From Cryomorphaceae bacterium (GTDB taxonomy: Bacteria > Bacteroidota > Bacteroidia > Flavobacteriales > Flavobacteriaceae): 44,099 bases of DNA. This document shows, piece after piece, positions 1 through 7,723 of the stretch (its first letter is position 1; every line of letters starts with the position of its first letter). Under the pieces are notes generated by a model that was not told the origin of the DNA, did not search any database, and worked only from the letters and a program-made list of their open reading frames with translations. The stretch covers positions 1-44,099 of the forward strand of contig QOPV01000019.1 of the NCBI GenBank assembly GCA_003331265.1. Direction: 5' to 3'. A program made the translations under genes and the position numbers.

Positions 1-89
1 AGCGTTCATTGAATAAACATTATTAGGTCCGTTAATTCTTTTCAAAGAAGGTAACATACTTTGGTATAAATCCGGATCATTAAAAGTTA
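1..89. repeat. 89-bp perfect direct repeat, copy 1
   Basis: The first 89 bases are identical, in the same orientation, to positions 584-672 inside the M20 amidohydrolase gene. The match stops at base 90 (a) versus base 673 (t). Because copy 1 starts at the first base of the window, its true left end cannot be seen. On the plus strand it is fused to an amidase tail, and reading that amidase frame back into the repeat meets a TAA stop at 14-16. A chimeric contig end is the simplest explanation; a real duplication cannot be excluded. Confidence 0.93.
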
Positions 90-349
90 AATTAAAAAGC
101 GAAGGTCAAAGATACTTTAATGAGTCTATTCAAAAATACTCACTAGATGCAGTACTCTCAATAAATAATTATCATGCTGCCTATGCCGCAGCAGCACATT
201 ACCCTTGCCTTACGGTTCCTATGGGTTATAGAGATTCTGGTGTTCCATCTAATTTGACTTTTATAGGACCTTCATTTAGTGAAAATAAATTATATCAGCT
301 TGGGTTCGCCTATGAAAAATTAACTAATAAAAGAATTCCTCCCTTTTAA
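89..349 (+). pseudogene. Amidase C-terminal fragment (5' part missing)
   Basis: An open frame of about 86 codons ends at TAA 347-349. It reads ...SLDAVLSINNYHAAYAAAA, then HYPCLTVPMGYRDSGVPSNL, then a tail ending LTNKRIPPF. This is the C-terminal end of amidase-signature (GatA/AtzF-type) enzymes, where a 'YP.LTVPMG' strand and a final 'A.AYE..T..R..P' helix are typical. The catalytic Lys-Ser-Ser part would lie upstream and is absent, because the sequence switches at about base 89 into a copy of the neighbouring M20 gene. Family members hydrolyse carboxamides; the substrate cannot be judged from this tail. It converges on the M20 gene with a 30-bp gap. Whether the chromosome has an intact gene or a true pseudogene depends on whether the junction is real. 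Confidence 0.8.
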
Positions 350-379
350 TTTATAAATTTCTTAAATAAACTAAACAGC

Positions 380-1684
380 TTATTTATTATTGGTTAAATA
401 GTCTAAAGCTAAAGTGGTCATTGACTTTAAACCAGTAATCATTGCCGAATCATCAACATAAAAATCAGGTGTATGATGTGGAGCTGCCTTTGTTGGATCC
501 GTGCCTTTTTTGGCGCCTCCAATAAAGAAATACATTCCAGGAATTTTTTCTTGAAAAAAAGAAAAGTCTTCAGCACCTGTTATAGCGTTCATTGAATAAA
601 CATTATTAGGTCCGTTAATTCTTTTCAAAGAAGGTAACATACTTTGGTATAAATCCGGATCATTAAAAGTTATAGGGTAACTAACTTGATAAGTTATAGT
701 CGCTTTAGCGTTATTGGCTTCAGCAATATTAGAGACAATCTCCTCCAATCTTTTTAAAACTAATTTTTTCATGCCATTATCTAAAGTCCTAATAGTACCT
801 AACATATAAAGACTCTCAGGAATAATATTACTTCTAACTCCTCCATGAATACTTCCAATTGTAACAACAGCTGCTGCTTCTGTTAATGGCATATTCCTAC
901 TAACGATAGTTTGAATTGAATTTATAATTTGAGAAGCAGTAACAATTGGATCTACTCCAGTCCATGGTGTTGATCCATGTGTTTGAACTCCTTCAATATC
1001 AATTCTAAACTCATTTACCGCTGCCATAATTCCCTTTGGGCGAACATGTACTTGACCAGCACTAATTTGTGACCATATATGAAGACCAAAAATTGCATCT
1101 ACATCAGGATTCTTCAAAACACCCTCTTTGACCATAAGCTCTGCTCCTCCCTCTTCTCCTGCAGGAGCACCTTCCTCAGCTGGTTGAAAAATAAATTTAA
1201 TAGTTCCTGGGATTTGATCTTTTATATCAAATAATATTTTAGCAGTTCCCAATAAAATAGCTGTATGAGTATCATGTCCACAAGCATGCATGACTGGAAC
1301 AATTTCTCCGTTATACTCACCGATCATATTAGATTTCCACGGCAAGTCCGCTCTTTCTTTAACAGGTAGTCCATCAATATCAGCTCTTAAAGCAACTACT
1401 GGTCCTGGCTTTCCACCTTTCAAAACCGCTACAACTCCAGTCTTAGCTATTCCCGTCTGAGGATTTAAACCAATCTTTTTTAATTCGTTAGCTATTCTCT
1501 CAGCAGTTTTAAATTCTCTGTTACTTAATTCAGCATTTTCATGAAACCAATGTCTAAGTTCGATTATATCAGCTTCATAATTAGAACTCAATTCGTTTAT
1601 TTTTTTATCAAAAACTTGTGCAAATGAAACAAATGAGAATAGTAAAGTACATAAGCCTAAAAATAAAAAATATGATTTTTTCAT
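380..1684 (-). CDS. Exported M20 family amidohydrolase (HipO/IAA-amino-acid hydrolase type)
   Basis: A 434-aa metallo-amidohydrolase of peptidase family M20D, which removes acyl groups from N-acyl amino acids such as hippurate or N-acetyl amino acids. The metal-binding set is visible: MHACGHDTHT (Cys135, His137), QPAEEG (Glu170/171), GLHIW (His202), and a late TGAEDFS...PHHTPDF block carrying the last His. Residues 1-22 form a signal peptide ending SFAQ, so it acts in the periplasm or outside the cell, unlike many cytoplasmic relatives. The ATG at 1684 is chosen because it gives the signal peptide directly. It lies 28 bp downstream of the YjbQ-family gene on the same strand, so they are probably co-transcribed. 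An 89-bp piece (584-672) recurs at the left edge of the window. The exact substrate is unknown. Confidence 0.9.
   Translation of the reverse strand: MKKSYFLFLGLCTLLFSFVSFAQVFDKKINELSSNYEADIIELRHWFHENAELSNREFKTAERIANELKKIGLNPQTGIAKTGVVAVLKGGKPGPVVALRADIDGLPVKERADLPWKSNMIGEYNGEIVPVMHACGHDTHTAILLGTAKILFDIKDQIPGTIKFIFQPAEEGAPAGEEGGAELMVKEGVLKNPDVDAIFGLHIWSQISAGQVHVRPKGIMAAVNEFRIDIEGVQTHGSTPWTGVDPIVTASQIINSIQTIVSRNMPLTEAAAVVTIGSIHGGVRSNIIPESLYMLGTIRTLDNGMKKLVLKRLEEIVSNIAEANNAKATITYQVSYPITFNDPDLYQSMLPSLKRINGPNNVYSMNAITGAEDFSFFQEKIPGMYFFIGGAKKGTDPTKAAPHHTPDFYVDDSAMITGLKSMTTLALDYLTNNK
584..672. repeat. 89-bp perfect direct repeat, copy 2 (inside the M20 gene)
   Basis: This is the in-context copy of the sequence found at 1-89. 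It lies within the coding region of the M20 amidohydrolase, whose frame is intact across it, so this copy is the genuine one and the copy at 1-89 is the displaced one. Confidence 0.93.
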
Positions 1685-1712
1685 AATTCTGTTTTATCAA
1701 AAGTAAAAAAAA

Positions 1713-2120
1713 TTATTCTCCTAATACAGTAATATACAATCTTCTAGCTCCACCGTTATTTCTATGTTCACATAAATATATTCCTTGCCATGTGCCAAAT
1801 TGAGGAGATCCGTTTGAAACTGGAAAAGAAATAGATGATCCCAACAAGCTGTTTTTTATGTGCGAAGTCATGTCATCTTTACCCTCGAAAACATGAGTAA
1901 AATATGTTTCATTTTCTGAAACAATTTTATTAAAATGAGATTCAAAATCCATTCTTACTGATGGATCTGCATTTTCATTAATTGTTAGGCTAGCAGATGT
2001 ATGTTTAATGAAAACATGTGCTATTCCAGAAATATTTGGAATAATACTCGTGATGTAATCTGTAATTATATGAAAACCTCTGGAATAGGGTTTTAAAATA
2101 ATTTCTTTTTGAAAAATCAA
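1713..2120 (-). CDS. YjbQ/UPF0047 family protein (secondary thiamine-phosphate synthase type)
   Basis: A 135-aa single-domain protein of the YjbQ (UPF0047) family. The signature HTSASLTINENADPSVR lies in the middle and the closing block GTWQGIYLCEHRNNGGARR near the C terminus; length matches the family (about 130-140 aa). Relatives are cytoplasmic trimers, and E. coli YjbQ shows weak thiamine-phosphate synthase activity, but the true role of the family is unsettled, so the enzymatic name should be read as family transfer only. The ATG at 2120 begins 15 nt after the 3' end of tRNA-Val on the same strand, so this mRNA is probably released by tRNA processing. The M20 amidohydrolase follows 28 bp later. 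Confidence 0.92.
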   Translation of the reverse strand: MIFQKEIILKPYSRGFHIITDYITSIIPNISGIAHVFIKHTSASLTINENADPSVRMDFESHFNKIVSENETYFTHVFEGKDDMTSHIKNSLLGSSISFPVSNGSPQFGTWQGIYLCEHRNNGGARRLYITVLGE

Positions 2121-2135
2121 TACTTTAATTTTTTG

Positions 2136-2210
2136 TGGGTCATACTGGATTCGAACCAGTGACTTCTACCCTGTCAAGGTAACACTCTGAACCAACTGAG
2201 TTAATGACCC
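2136..2210 (-). tRNA. tRNA-Val (anticodon GAC)
   Basis: On the minus strand this folds as a 75-nt cloverleaf. The acceptor stem is GGGTCAT/ATGACCC with discriminator A. The D arm is ACTC..GAGT, the anticodon stem TTACC/GGTAG with loop TTGACAG (anticodon GAC), and the T arm ACTGG-TTCGAAT-CCAGT. CCA is not encoded. It sits 1 nt after the stop codon of the CPBP protease gene and 15 nt before the YjbQ-family gene, so it appears to be embedded in a mixed mRNA-tRNA transcript. Confidence 0.96.
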
Positions 2211-2211
2211 A

Positions 2212-3060
2212 TTAACTTTCTATTAATGAATTATTTTTGAAATAATTCCATATTATAAAAATACCTAAAATCAATATAATAATTGATAAATAAGAGCTTT
2301 CAAATCCAAATTCTCCACCATTTAACATATTATTTTCTGGAATAGTAAACTCTATGATTGAATAAGAATCCAAACCACTTACTTTAAACCCAAACATGGA
2401 TTGGAAAAAATTCCAACTAAAATGCAGTGCAATAGGAAACCATAAATTTTTTGTGAAAACATAGGATGCTCCTAAAAAAAATCCAGCCAGAAAAATATTA
2501 CATAAGCCAAGGGTTGTTACGTTAGGATTAGATCCATGTATTAGAGAAAAGAAAATAGAGGAGATAAATAATGCTAAATAAGGATTAAATGATTCTAGTA
2601 AGTTTTTCAACATATATCCTCTGAAAACAACTTCTTCAAAAACAGAAACACCCGTAAACAATATAATGGATAATAAAACTTTATTTAGATTAAATGAAAA
2701 GTCAACAAAAACTATTTCATTTATAGAAAATAGAAATAAAAAAGCAGCACCCATGATAATAAAACCTAAAAAAATGCCATAATTAAATTCTTTTAACCTT
2801 CCTTTTGTCTGTAACCCGATTTGTATGAAAGGTTGCTTATCAATAAACTTCATAAATAGCCATAAGAGTATCACCATGAAAAAAATCATAGAATATTCAA
2901 GTATAATCATTGTGTTTAAATCAATTTTTCCGCTGGACATTTTACTAAGATCATAACCAGCAATTAATAAAATTACAGCACCAAGAATCTGAGGAACAAA
3001 AAGTAAGAAAAAAGCTAAAAGAGATTTTATCCAACCATTGTGATTTTTAATATTTTTCAT
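2212..3060 (-). CDS. CPBP family intramembrane glutamic endopeptidase
   Basis: A 282-aa polytopic membrane protein with about seven to eight hydrophobic segments. The CPBP (Abi/Rce1-like) protease motifs are in order: FEEVVFRGYML (Glu142, Glu143, Arg147), FFSLIHG (His175) and HFSWNFF (His213, Asn217). These form the intramembrane glutamate-type active site. Bacterial members are linked to cleavage of membrane proteins, bacteriocin self-immunity or prenyl-protein processing; nothing nearby picks out one of these. The ATG overlaps the stop of the upstream TonB-C protein gene by 4 bp, indicating translational coupling. The stop codon ends 1 nt from tRNA-Val. Confidence 0.9.
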   Translation of the reverse strand: MKNIKNHNGWIKSLLAFFLLFVPQILGAVILLIAGYDLSKMSSGKIDLNTMIILEYSMIFFMVILLWLFMKFIDKQPFIQIGLQTKGRLKEFNYGIFLGFIIMGAAFLFLFSINEIVFVDFSFNLNKVLLSIILFTGVSVFEEVVFRGYMLKNLLESFNPYLALFISSIFFSLIHGSNPNVTTLGLCNIFLAGFFLGASYVFTKNLWFPIALHFSWNFFQSMFGFKVSGLDSYSIIEFTIPENNMLNGGEFGFESSYLSIIILILGIFIIWNYFKNNSLIES

Positions 3061-3887
3061 TTTTTATTAGGATTAAATACTATGGGAATCGTATATGAAA
3101 CGGCAACTGGTAAATCATTAATTAATGCTGGTTCAAAATAGGGTAATTTTTTAATAACTCTCTCTGCCTCTTTCTTAAATATATCCCCTCCTAGGATAGT
3201 AACATCATAAATACCCCCATCATTTTCAATTATAATTTCAACAAAAACAACTGCTTCTTTTCCTGTTTGTTTTGCTTTTTTAGGATATTTCAAATATTTC
3301 TTAATGTGATTGTTTACTTTTTCTTTGAAGCAGGTTTTAGAACCATCAGAATCCATTTCTTCACATCCAGGAAATAACGGAGCCCACTCTGCGCTATCCA
3401 ATGGAAAAACGTCATTTGAATCAGAAATTTCATTAGAAATTCGATAAGTAATTGGAATTTTAAATGGAAAAGAACTTATCGAATCATTAATCCTTCCAGG
3501 TATCATTTTAGGAAGTTTTAAAAAAATATCTTTAGCTGCTTTTTCAAATAATTGATTTGCCGCCAATAAAGCCTCCTTATTATCAAATTTAACCCCTACA
3601 AGATTACAATTTGCATTAATATCATCAACTAATCCATTTTGATTGATTTCAAAATTAACATTAACAACAGCTTGAAGACCTAAATCGATAGCAGTTTTAG
3701 GATAAATAAAAAATTCATCTATATGCTCTTGCATGGATTCGTTAAAACATTTTTTTTGCAAATTAGAAGGTATTAATTTACAAACAGAGAAAATCGGAAA
3801 CTCTTCTTTAGGGCTAGATGGTTCTTGTGAAAATATTGGAAGAAAAAAAAATAAAGAAAAAAATAATAAAAAGGTTTTTTTAATCAT
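3057..3887 (-). CDS. Exported protein with two TonB C-terminal-like domains
   Basis: The chosen start (ATG at 3887) gives MIKKTFLLFFSLFFFLPIFSQ, a clean signal peptide; an ATG three codons upstream (3896) is possible but only adds MHL. Two repeats of the TonB C-terminal fold follow: one around residues 55-150 beginning FIYPKTAIDLGLQAVV, the other in the last 80 residues beginning KYLKYPKKAKQTGKEAVV. Both carry the 'YP..A...G..A.V.V...I...G.V..' pattern of the family. There is no proline-rich linker and no N-terminal anchor like true TonB, so this is probably a free periplasmic protein rather than an energy transducer. It is the first gene of a run with the CPBP protease (4-bp overlap). Its function is unknown. 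Confidence 0.82.
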   Translation of the reverse strand: MIKKTFLLFFSLFFFLPIFSQEPSSPKEEFPIFSVCKLIPSNLQKKCFNESMQEHIDEFFIYPKTAIDLGLQAVVNVNFEINQNGLVDDINANCNLVGVKFDNKEALLAANQLFEKAAKDIFLKLPKMIPGRINDSISSFPFKIPITYRISNEISDSNDVFPLDSAEWAPLFPGCEEMDSDGSKTCFKEKVNNHIKKYLKYPKKAKQTGKEAVVFVEIIIENDGGIYDVTILGGDIFKKEAERVIKKLPYFEPALINDLPVAVSYTIPIVFNPNKK

Positions 3888-4019
3888 TAAATGCAAGATA
3901 ATAAATTAACTGTATAAAAGATTTTTTTTAATATTGAATAAAAAAAATTATATTTGAAAATGTTTGGCATTCTTTTTGTATTAGTCTGATTGTTAAATAT
4001 TTACTTTAAAATTTAAATT

Positions 4020-4706
4020 ATGAAAAAAATACTTTTATACACTCTTGTGTTCCCTCTAATGTTTTTGTCATGCGAGAATACTGATGTGATGTCTGATGAT
4101 GAATTAATTGAAGCGATTATTGAAGCCGAAAATAGAATCACGGTTTCAAAAAATGATCTCCCAAAAGCTGCAATTAGTAGTCTAGATTTTAATATGCCTG
4201 ATGATATTATACGTCTAGCTGAGCTAGCTCCTGACCTAGGTTATGAAGTTGAAATGAAAAGCTGGGACTTTTTTGATTTTGAACTTGATTATGAAAGAAA
4301 CGATAATAAATATTTTTCTACAAGTGGAAGACCACTAGAATCCTCAAAAGATAATAAGGATGGTTGGGGTGATAAAAAAAATAAAGATGGTAAGGACGAT
4401 AAGAAAAAAAGAGGGCCCTGTTTTAAGTTTCAATACCCGCTTTCTTACACAATGGGTGATGGTTCTGTTATTTCAGGAAGTGACAGAAAAGAAATTCATT
4501 CTCAAATGAAAGCTTATTTTGAAAAGAATGGTAAAACAAAAGAAAACAAACCTAAATTAAATTTTCCTGTGACTATTTTAATGTTAGATGCTGATAAAAA
4601 TGTGGTTAGCAAGGAAATTGAATCGCATGAAATTCTAAAAAAAGTTATGTCTAGTTGTAAAGGGAGTAAAGAAGATAAAGGAAGTGGAGACGACAAAAGA
4701 GGCTAA
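4020..4706 (+). CDS. Uncharacterised lipoprotein with PepSY-like N-terminal region and Lys/Asp/Gly-rich linker
   Basis: A 228-aa protein with a lipoprotein signal ending LMFLSC (Cys18). Residues of about 42-105 (DLPKAAISSLDF..., GYEVEM, KYFSTSGRPLE) resemble the PepSY-like (DUF2874) pattern of Bacteroidota. A low-complexity linker rich in Lys, Asp and Gly covers about residues 108-130. A second region, CFKFQYPLSYTMGDGSVISG up to LNFPVTI, resembles an uncharacterised domain of flavobacterial surface proteins; the C-terminal tail is again Lys/Asp/Gly-rich. Both domain assignments are by eye. A TATATTTG box at 3949-3956 could be the -7 element, and a strong terminator at 4729-4759 follows, so the gene is probably its own transcription unit. 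I cannot assign a function. Confidence 0.78.
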   Translation: MKKILLYTLVFPLMFLSCENTDVMSDDELIEAIIEAENRITVSKNDLPKAAISSLDFNMPDDIIRLAELAPDLGYEVEMKSWDFFDFELDYERNDNKYFSTSGRPLESSKDNKDGWGDKKNKDGKDDKKKRGPCFKFQYPLSYTMGDGSVISGSDRKEIHSQMKAYFEKNGKTKENKPKLNFPVTILMLDADKNVVSKEIESHEILKKVMSSCKGSKEDKGSGDDKRG

Positions 4707-4728
4707 ACTTTACTTAAAATAATTTATT

Positions 4729-4759
4729 AATAAGCCTCAATCGAGGCTTATTTTTTTTT
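4729..4759 (+). terminator. Rho-independent terminator after the lipoprotein gene
   Basis: A perfect 10-bp stem AATAAGCCTC (4729-4738) pairs with GAGGCTTATT (4743-4752) around a 4-nt loop, followed by an unbroken run of T up to 4759. It lies 22 bp after the lipoprotein stop. The T tract is on the plus strand only. The stop codon and last codons of the opposing DUF3955 gene (ends at 4748) overlap the stem. Confidence 0.9.
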
Positions 4760-4942
4760 CTTAAATCCCCATAAATAAAAACAAACGGCCGAAGACATAA
4801 ATAACCACCCTAACGGAACTAATGCAAAAGATTCAATTAAATATCCTTTTTCATCTACTTCACTACCTATATATTCAAATGAAATAAAACACATTATCCC
4901 AATTACAAAAAAAACATTTGCTAATTTGTATTTAACCTCCAA
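4748..4942 (-). CDS. Small DUF3955-like membrane protein
   Basis: A 64-aa protein with two hydrophobic segments (about residues 8-24 and 40-58) separated by IGSEVDEKGYLIESFALVPL, and a C-terminal FKKKK tail. The 'IGS.VD..G.L.E.F.L.PLG' core is what I know of DUF3955 proteins, small two-helix inner-membrane proteins of unknown role. Its ATG lies inside the sulfatase gene, overlapping its 3' end by 22 bp, so it is probably translated from the same transcript. The 3' end overlaps the terminator of the convergent lipoprotein gene. Confidence 0.72.
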   Translation of the reverse strand: MEVKYKLANVFFVIGIMCFISFEYIGSEVDEKGYLIESFALVPLGWLFMSSAVCFYLWGFKKKK

Positions 4943-6312
4943 TTGTTAAGATTAAACTTTCCACTTTGTTTTACTTCAATTCCTTTTTCTATCCAATTGT
5001 TATGATTAAACTTTGGTAAATCTGGAATAGTATCCAAAGATTTTTTCAGAATCATATAAATTTCTTTTTCTTTCTCTGTCAGATTATTAATTAAAATTTT
5101 TGATTCCTCATACAAATCTTCAGAATATTTAAAAAAATCTCCTCTTTTATAAAGTTTGTATTCTTTATTTTGAGCATAAATTCCTTCATTTCTCTCTGCA
5201 CTATTTGCTCCCCACATCGGATTATAATAGGTAATTAAAACTTCTCTTTCATTGTAATCTTTATTGTTTAAAAGAGGTAATAAACTTTTTCCATAAGATT
5301 CTCTTTTTTCAACATTTAAAATATCTTCAAACGTTGCATAAAAGTCCGTGAAATCAATTAGTGCATCACTTTTAAAACCATTTTTTATATTTTTTTTCCA
5401 ATTGACTATCATTGGAACATTTGAACCATGTTTAATAGTAGAACCTTTGGCTCCTCTTATTTCTTTACCATTATTAACAGTTACAACTTGTGTGTCAGTT
5501 CCATTATCTCCAATGAAAATTAGAATTGTATTGTCTAAATTATTTTTATTTAAAGCATCTGATATTTTTCCTACAATTTTATCCGTGTAGTTCATATAGT
5601 CGGGGAAATATACTTCGTTATTTCCTTTATTTCTATCATTTCTATTTTTCCAATCGTCTGAGTATGGAGTTGGACGAAATGGATCATGAACCAAAGCCAT
5701 AGGGTAATATATAAAGAAAGGATCATCCTTATTTTCTTCAATAAAATCAACTATAAAGTCTGAGAAAATATCTGGACCATAGTCATCAATATCTTTATCT
5801 AATTCTTTACCATTTTGAACAATTGATGGATTTGCAAATCTTTCACCCCGTTCTTTTAACCACCATAAACAGTATTCATCAAAACCATTTTTATAAGGTC
5901 TATTCAAATCCTGATTGTTTTCTAAATCATATTGTACACCATTTAATTGCCATTTTCCTACAACAGTCGTTTTATAGCCGTTGTCTTGAAAAAGGTTACC
6001 AAAAGTTTTTTCATTTGGATTTAGATAAGTAAAGTATTCATAATTGATGTAATTTGGCTTTCCTGTCATAATTTTTACTCTTGACGGAGTACATAATGGT
6101 TGAGAATAAGCATTATTAAAGTTTATTCCATTTACGGCTAAAGAATCTAAAACAGGAGTGTTGTATTCCGTAGCTCCATTAATCCCAATAGCTTCATGTC
6201 CTAAATCATCAGACATTATTAAAATCACATTAGGTCTATCTATTTGATCTGATTTATCACAAGAAAAAAAGTAAAAACAGAAGCTAAAAAGAAATAAAAA
6301 TTTAATATTCAT
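4921..6312 (-). CDS. Lipoprotein sulfatase (S1 family, formylglycine type)
   Basis: A 463-aa sulfatase of the alkaline-phosphatase superfamily, cleaving sulfate esters; the substrate is not predictable by eye. Residues 1-18 are a lipoprotein signal ending YFFSC, so it is probably membrane-anchored outside the cytoplasm. The N-terminal metal site is NVILIMSDDLG (Asp35, Asp36), the formylglycine signature is LCTPSR with Cys74 as the residue to be oxidised, and a second metal block is IFIGDNGTDT. The length is typical of complete family members. Activity needs a formylglycine-generating enzyme or anaerobic maturase encoded elsewhere; none is in this window. No SusC/SusD pair, glycoside hydrolase or other sulfatase is adjacent, so it is not part of a visible polysaccharide-utilisation locus. 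Confidence 0.92.
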   Translation of the reverse strand: MNIKFLFLFSFCFYFFSCDKSDQIDRPNVILIMSDDLGHEAIGINGATEYNTPVLDSLAVNGINFNNAYSQPLCTPSRVKIMTGKPNYINYEYFTYLNPNEKTFGNLFQDNGYKTTVVGKWQLNGVQYDLENNQDLNRPYKNGFDEYCLWWLKERGERFANPSIVQNGKELDKDIDDYGPDIFSDFIVDFIEENKDDPFFIYYPMALVHDPFRPTPYSDDWKNRNDRNKGNNEVYFPDYMNYTDKIVGKISDALNKNNLDNTILIFIGDNGTDTQVVTVNNGKEIRGAKGSTIKHGSNVPMIVNWKKNIKNGFKSDALIDFTDFYATFEDILNVEKRESYGKSLLPLLNNKDYNEREVLITYYNPMWGANSAERNEGIYAQNKEYKLYKRGDFFKYSEDLYEESKILINNLTEKEKEIYMILKKSLDTIPDLPKFNHNNWIEKGIEVKQSGKFNLNNWRLNTN

Positions 6313-6467
6313 AGTTCATTAATTTAATAATCAATATAAACTAATTTTTCAAGAAATATTAAATATTTAAAACAATTCATATTTATAATATTTTACATTT
6401 AATATAATTTAGGAATTAAGTTAAATTCATTTTCATATTTTTGAATTCTCTATTACAAAATTTATTC

Positions 6468-7085
6468 ATGGAACATTTTTCAAAAGTTCAAATCAATGCT
6501 ATGGAAAAGATTTATAGACTAAATCTAATCAATAGTTGCACTGGTTATAAATCCGCAAATTTAATTGGAACATCGTCCGATAATGGAACGTTAAACCTAG
6601 CCGTATTTAGTTCAATAACTCACTTGGGAAGTAATCCCTCATTATTAAGTTTTATTGTTAGACCAACTGTTGTTCCTAGAGATACTTATAGAAATATCAT
6701 ATCGAATAAGTTTTTTTCTGTAAATCATATTCACGTTGATGATATTGAAGATGCGCATCACACTTCGGCAAGATATCCATCAAATATTTCTGAATTTGAT
6801 GTTACCAAGTTTGAAGAAGAATATTTAGGAGATTTTCCTGCGCCATTTGTTAAAAGTTCAAAAATTAAACTTGGTTGTGAGTTTGTAAATAAATATGAAA
6901 TAAAAGAAAATGATACTTTATTAATGGTAGCTGAAATAAAAGATATCTATTTTGAAAAAGATTTTATAAATGAAGAGGGGTGGTTACAATTAGATAAAGC
7001 AAAATCAGTAGCAATAAATGGTTTGGATGGTTATGCCCTACCAACTTTAATTGACAGATTTAAATATGCTAAGCCAAAAAAATGA
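6468..7085 (+). CDS. Flavin reductase family protein (DIM6/NTAB type)
   Basis: About 205 aa, with the flavin reductase-like split-barrel pattern: NLIGTSSDNGTLNLAVFSSITHLGSNPSLLSFIVRP near the N terminus (FMN-contacting strand), then DTYRNI, and VNKYEIKENDTLLMVAEIKDIYF in the second half. Members bind FMN and reduce flavins or act as flavoredoxins. The ATG at 6468 is preferred to an in-frame TTG at 6441, which adds nine residues and overlaps a putative -7 box (TATTTTTG, 6436-6443). The gene overlaps the O-methyltransferase start by 4 bp (ATGA), so the two are translationally coupled. The physiological substrate is unknown. Confidence 0.85.
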   Translation: MEHFSKVQINAMEKIYRLNLINSCTGYKSANLIGTSSDNGTLNLAVFSSITHLGSNPSLLSFIVRPTVVPRDTYRNIISNKFFSVNHIHVDDIEDAHHTSARYPSNISEFDVTKFEEEYLGDFPAPFVKSSKIKLGCEFVNKYEIKENDTLLMVAEIKDIYFEKDFINEEGWLQLDKAKSVAINGLDGYALPTLIDRFKYAKPKK

Positions 7086-7723
7086 TCGACTTCATTGACA
7101 AAGATTTACTAAACTATGTTGAATCTAATTCACAGAACGAGCCTCAACTACTTAAAGAACTCAATAGAGAAACTCATTTAAAAGTACTTAACCCAAGAAT
7201 GTTAAGTGGAAGTTACCAAGGTCGACTACTATCTCTTCTTTCAAAAATAATAAGTCCTAAGAGTGTTTTAGAGATTGGCACCTATACAGGATATTCAGCA
7301 CTATGTATTGCTGAAGGACTTGATAAAAATGGTATTATTGATACAATTGATATAAATGAAGAACTTCAAGAAATTCAAAATAAATATTTTAAAAAATCTG
7401 GTTTTGAAAAGCAAATCTATCAACATGTAGGAAATGCTTTAGATATTATTCCTAAAATTGACAAGTGTTTTGATTTAGTTTTTTTAGATGCAGATAAAGA
7501 AAACTACCCTGAGTACTATGACTTGGTTATAGATAAAATTGTATCAGGTGGAATATTAATTGCTGATAATGTACTATGGAGTGGGAAAGTAATCGATAAA
7601 AAAGATTCGGATTTGACTACAATAAAACTAATAGAATTCAACAATCTAGTTCAAAATGATAAAAGAGTAGAAACTATGATTCTGCCCATTAGAGATGGAC
7701 TTTCTATTTGTAGAAAAAACTAA
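7082..7723 (+). CDS. SAM-dependent O-methyltransferase (YrrM/catechol-O-methyltransferase-like)
   Basis: 213 aa, class I Rossmann methyltransferase of the O-methyltransferase family 3 type. The SAM-binding motif VLEIGTYTGYSALCIAEGL lies near residues 59-77, the metal-binding and acidic strand FLDADKENYPEYY around 135, and IADNVLWSGKV around 160. Close relatives methylate catechol-type hydroxyls, or a tRNA wobble uridine in the case of TrmR (YrrM); sequence alone does not separate these. It starts in the 4-bp overlap with the flavin reductase and its stop overlaps the convergent tatA stop by 4 bp. Confidence 0.88.
   Translation: MIDFIDKDLLNYVESNSQNEPQLLKELNRETHLKVLNPRMLSGSYQGRLLSLLSKIISPKSVLEIGTYTGYSALCIAEGLDKNGIIDTIDINEELQEIQNKYFKKSGFEKQIYQHVGNALDIIPKIDKCFDLVFLDADKENYPEYYDLVIDKIVSGGILIADNVLWSGKVIDKKDSDLTTIKLIEFNNLVQNDKRVETMILPIRDGLSICRKN

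Noticed and set aside
5348-6032. Plus-strand open frames within the sulfatase gene
   Set aside because: Antisense to intact sulfatase coding sequence; low-complexity translations only.
6441-6467. TTG start for the flavin reductase at 6441
   Set aside because: It overlaps the likely -7 box and adds nine residues not expected in the family; the ATG at 6468 is preferred.
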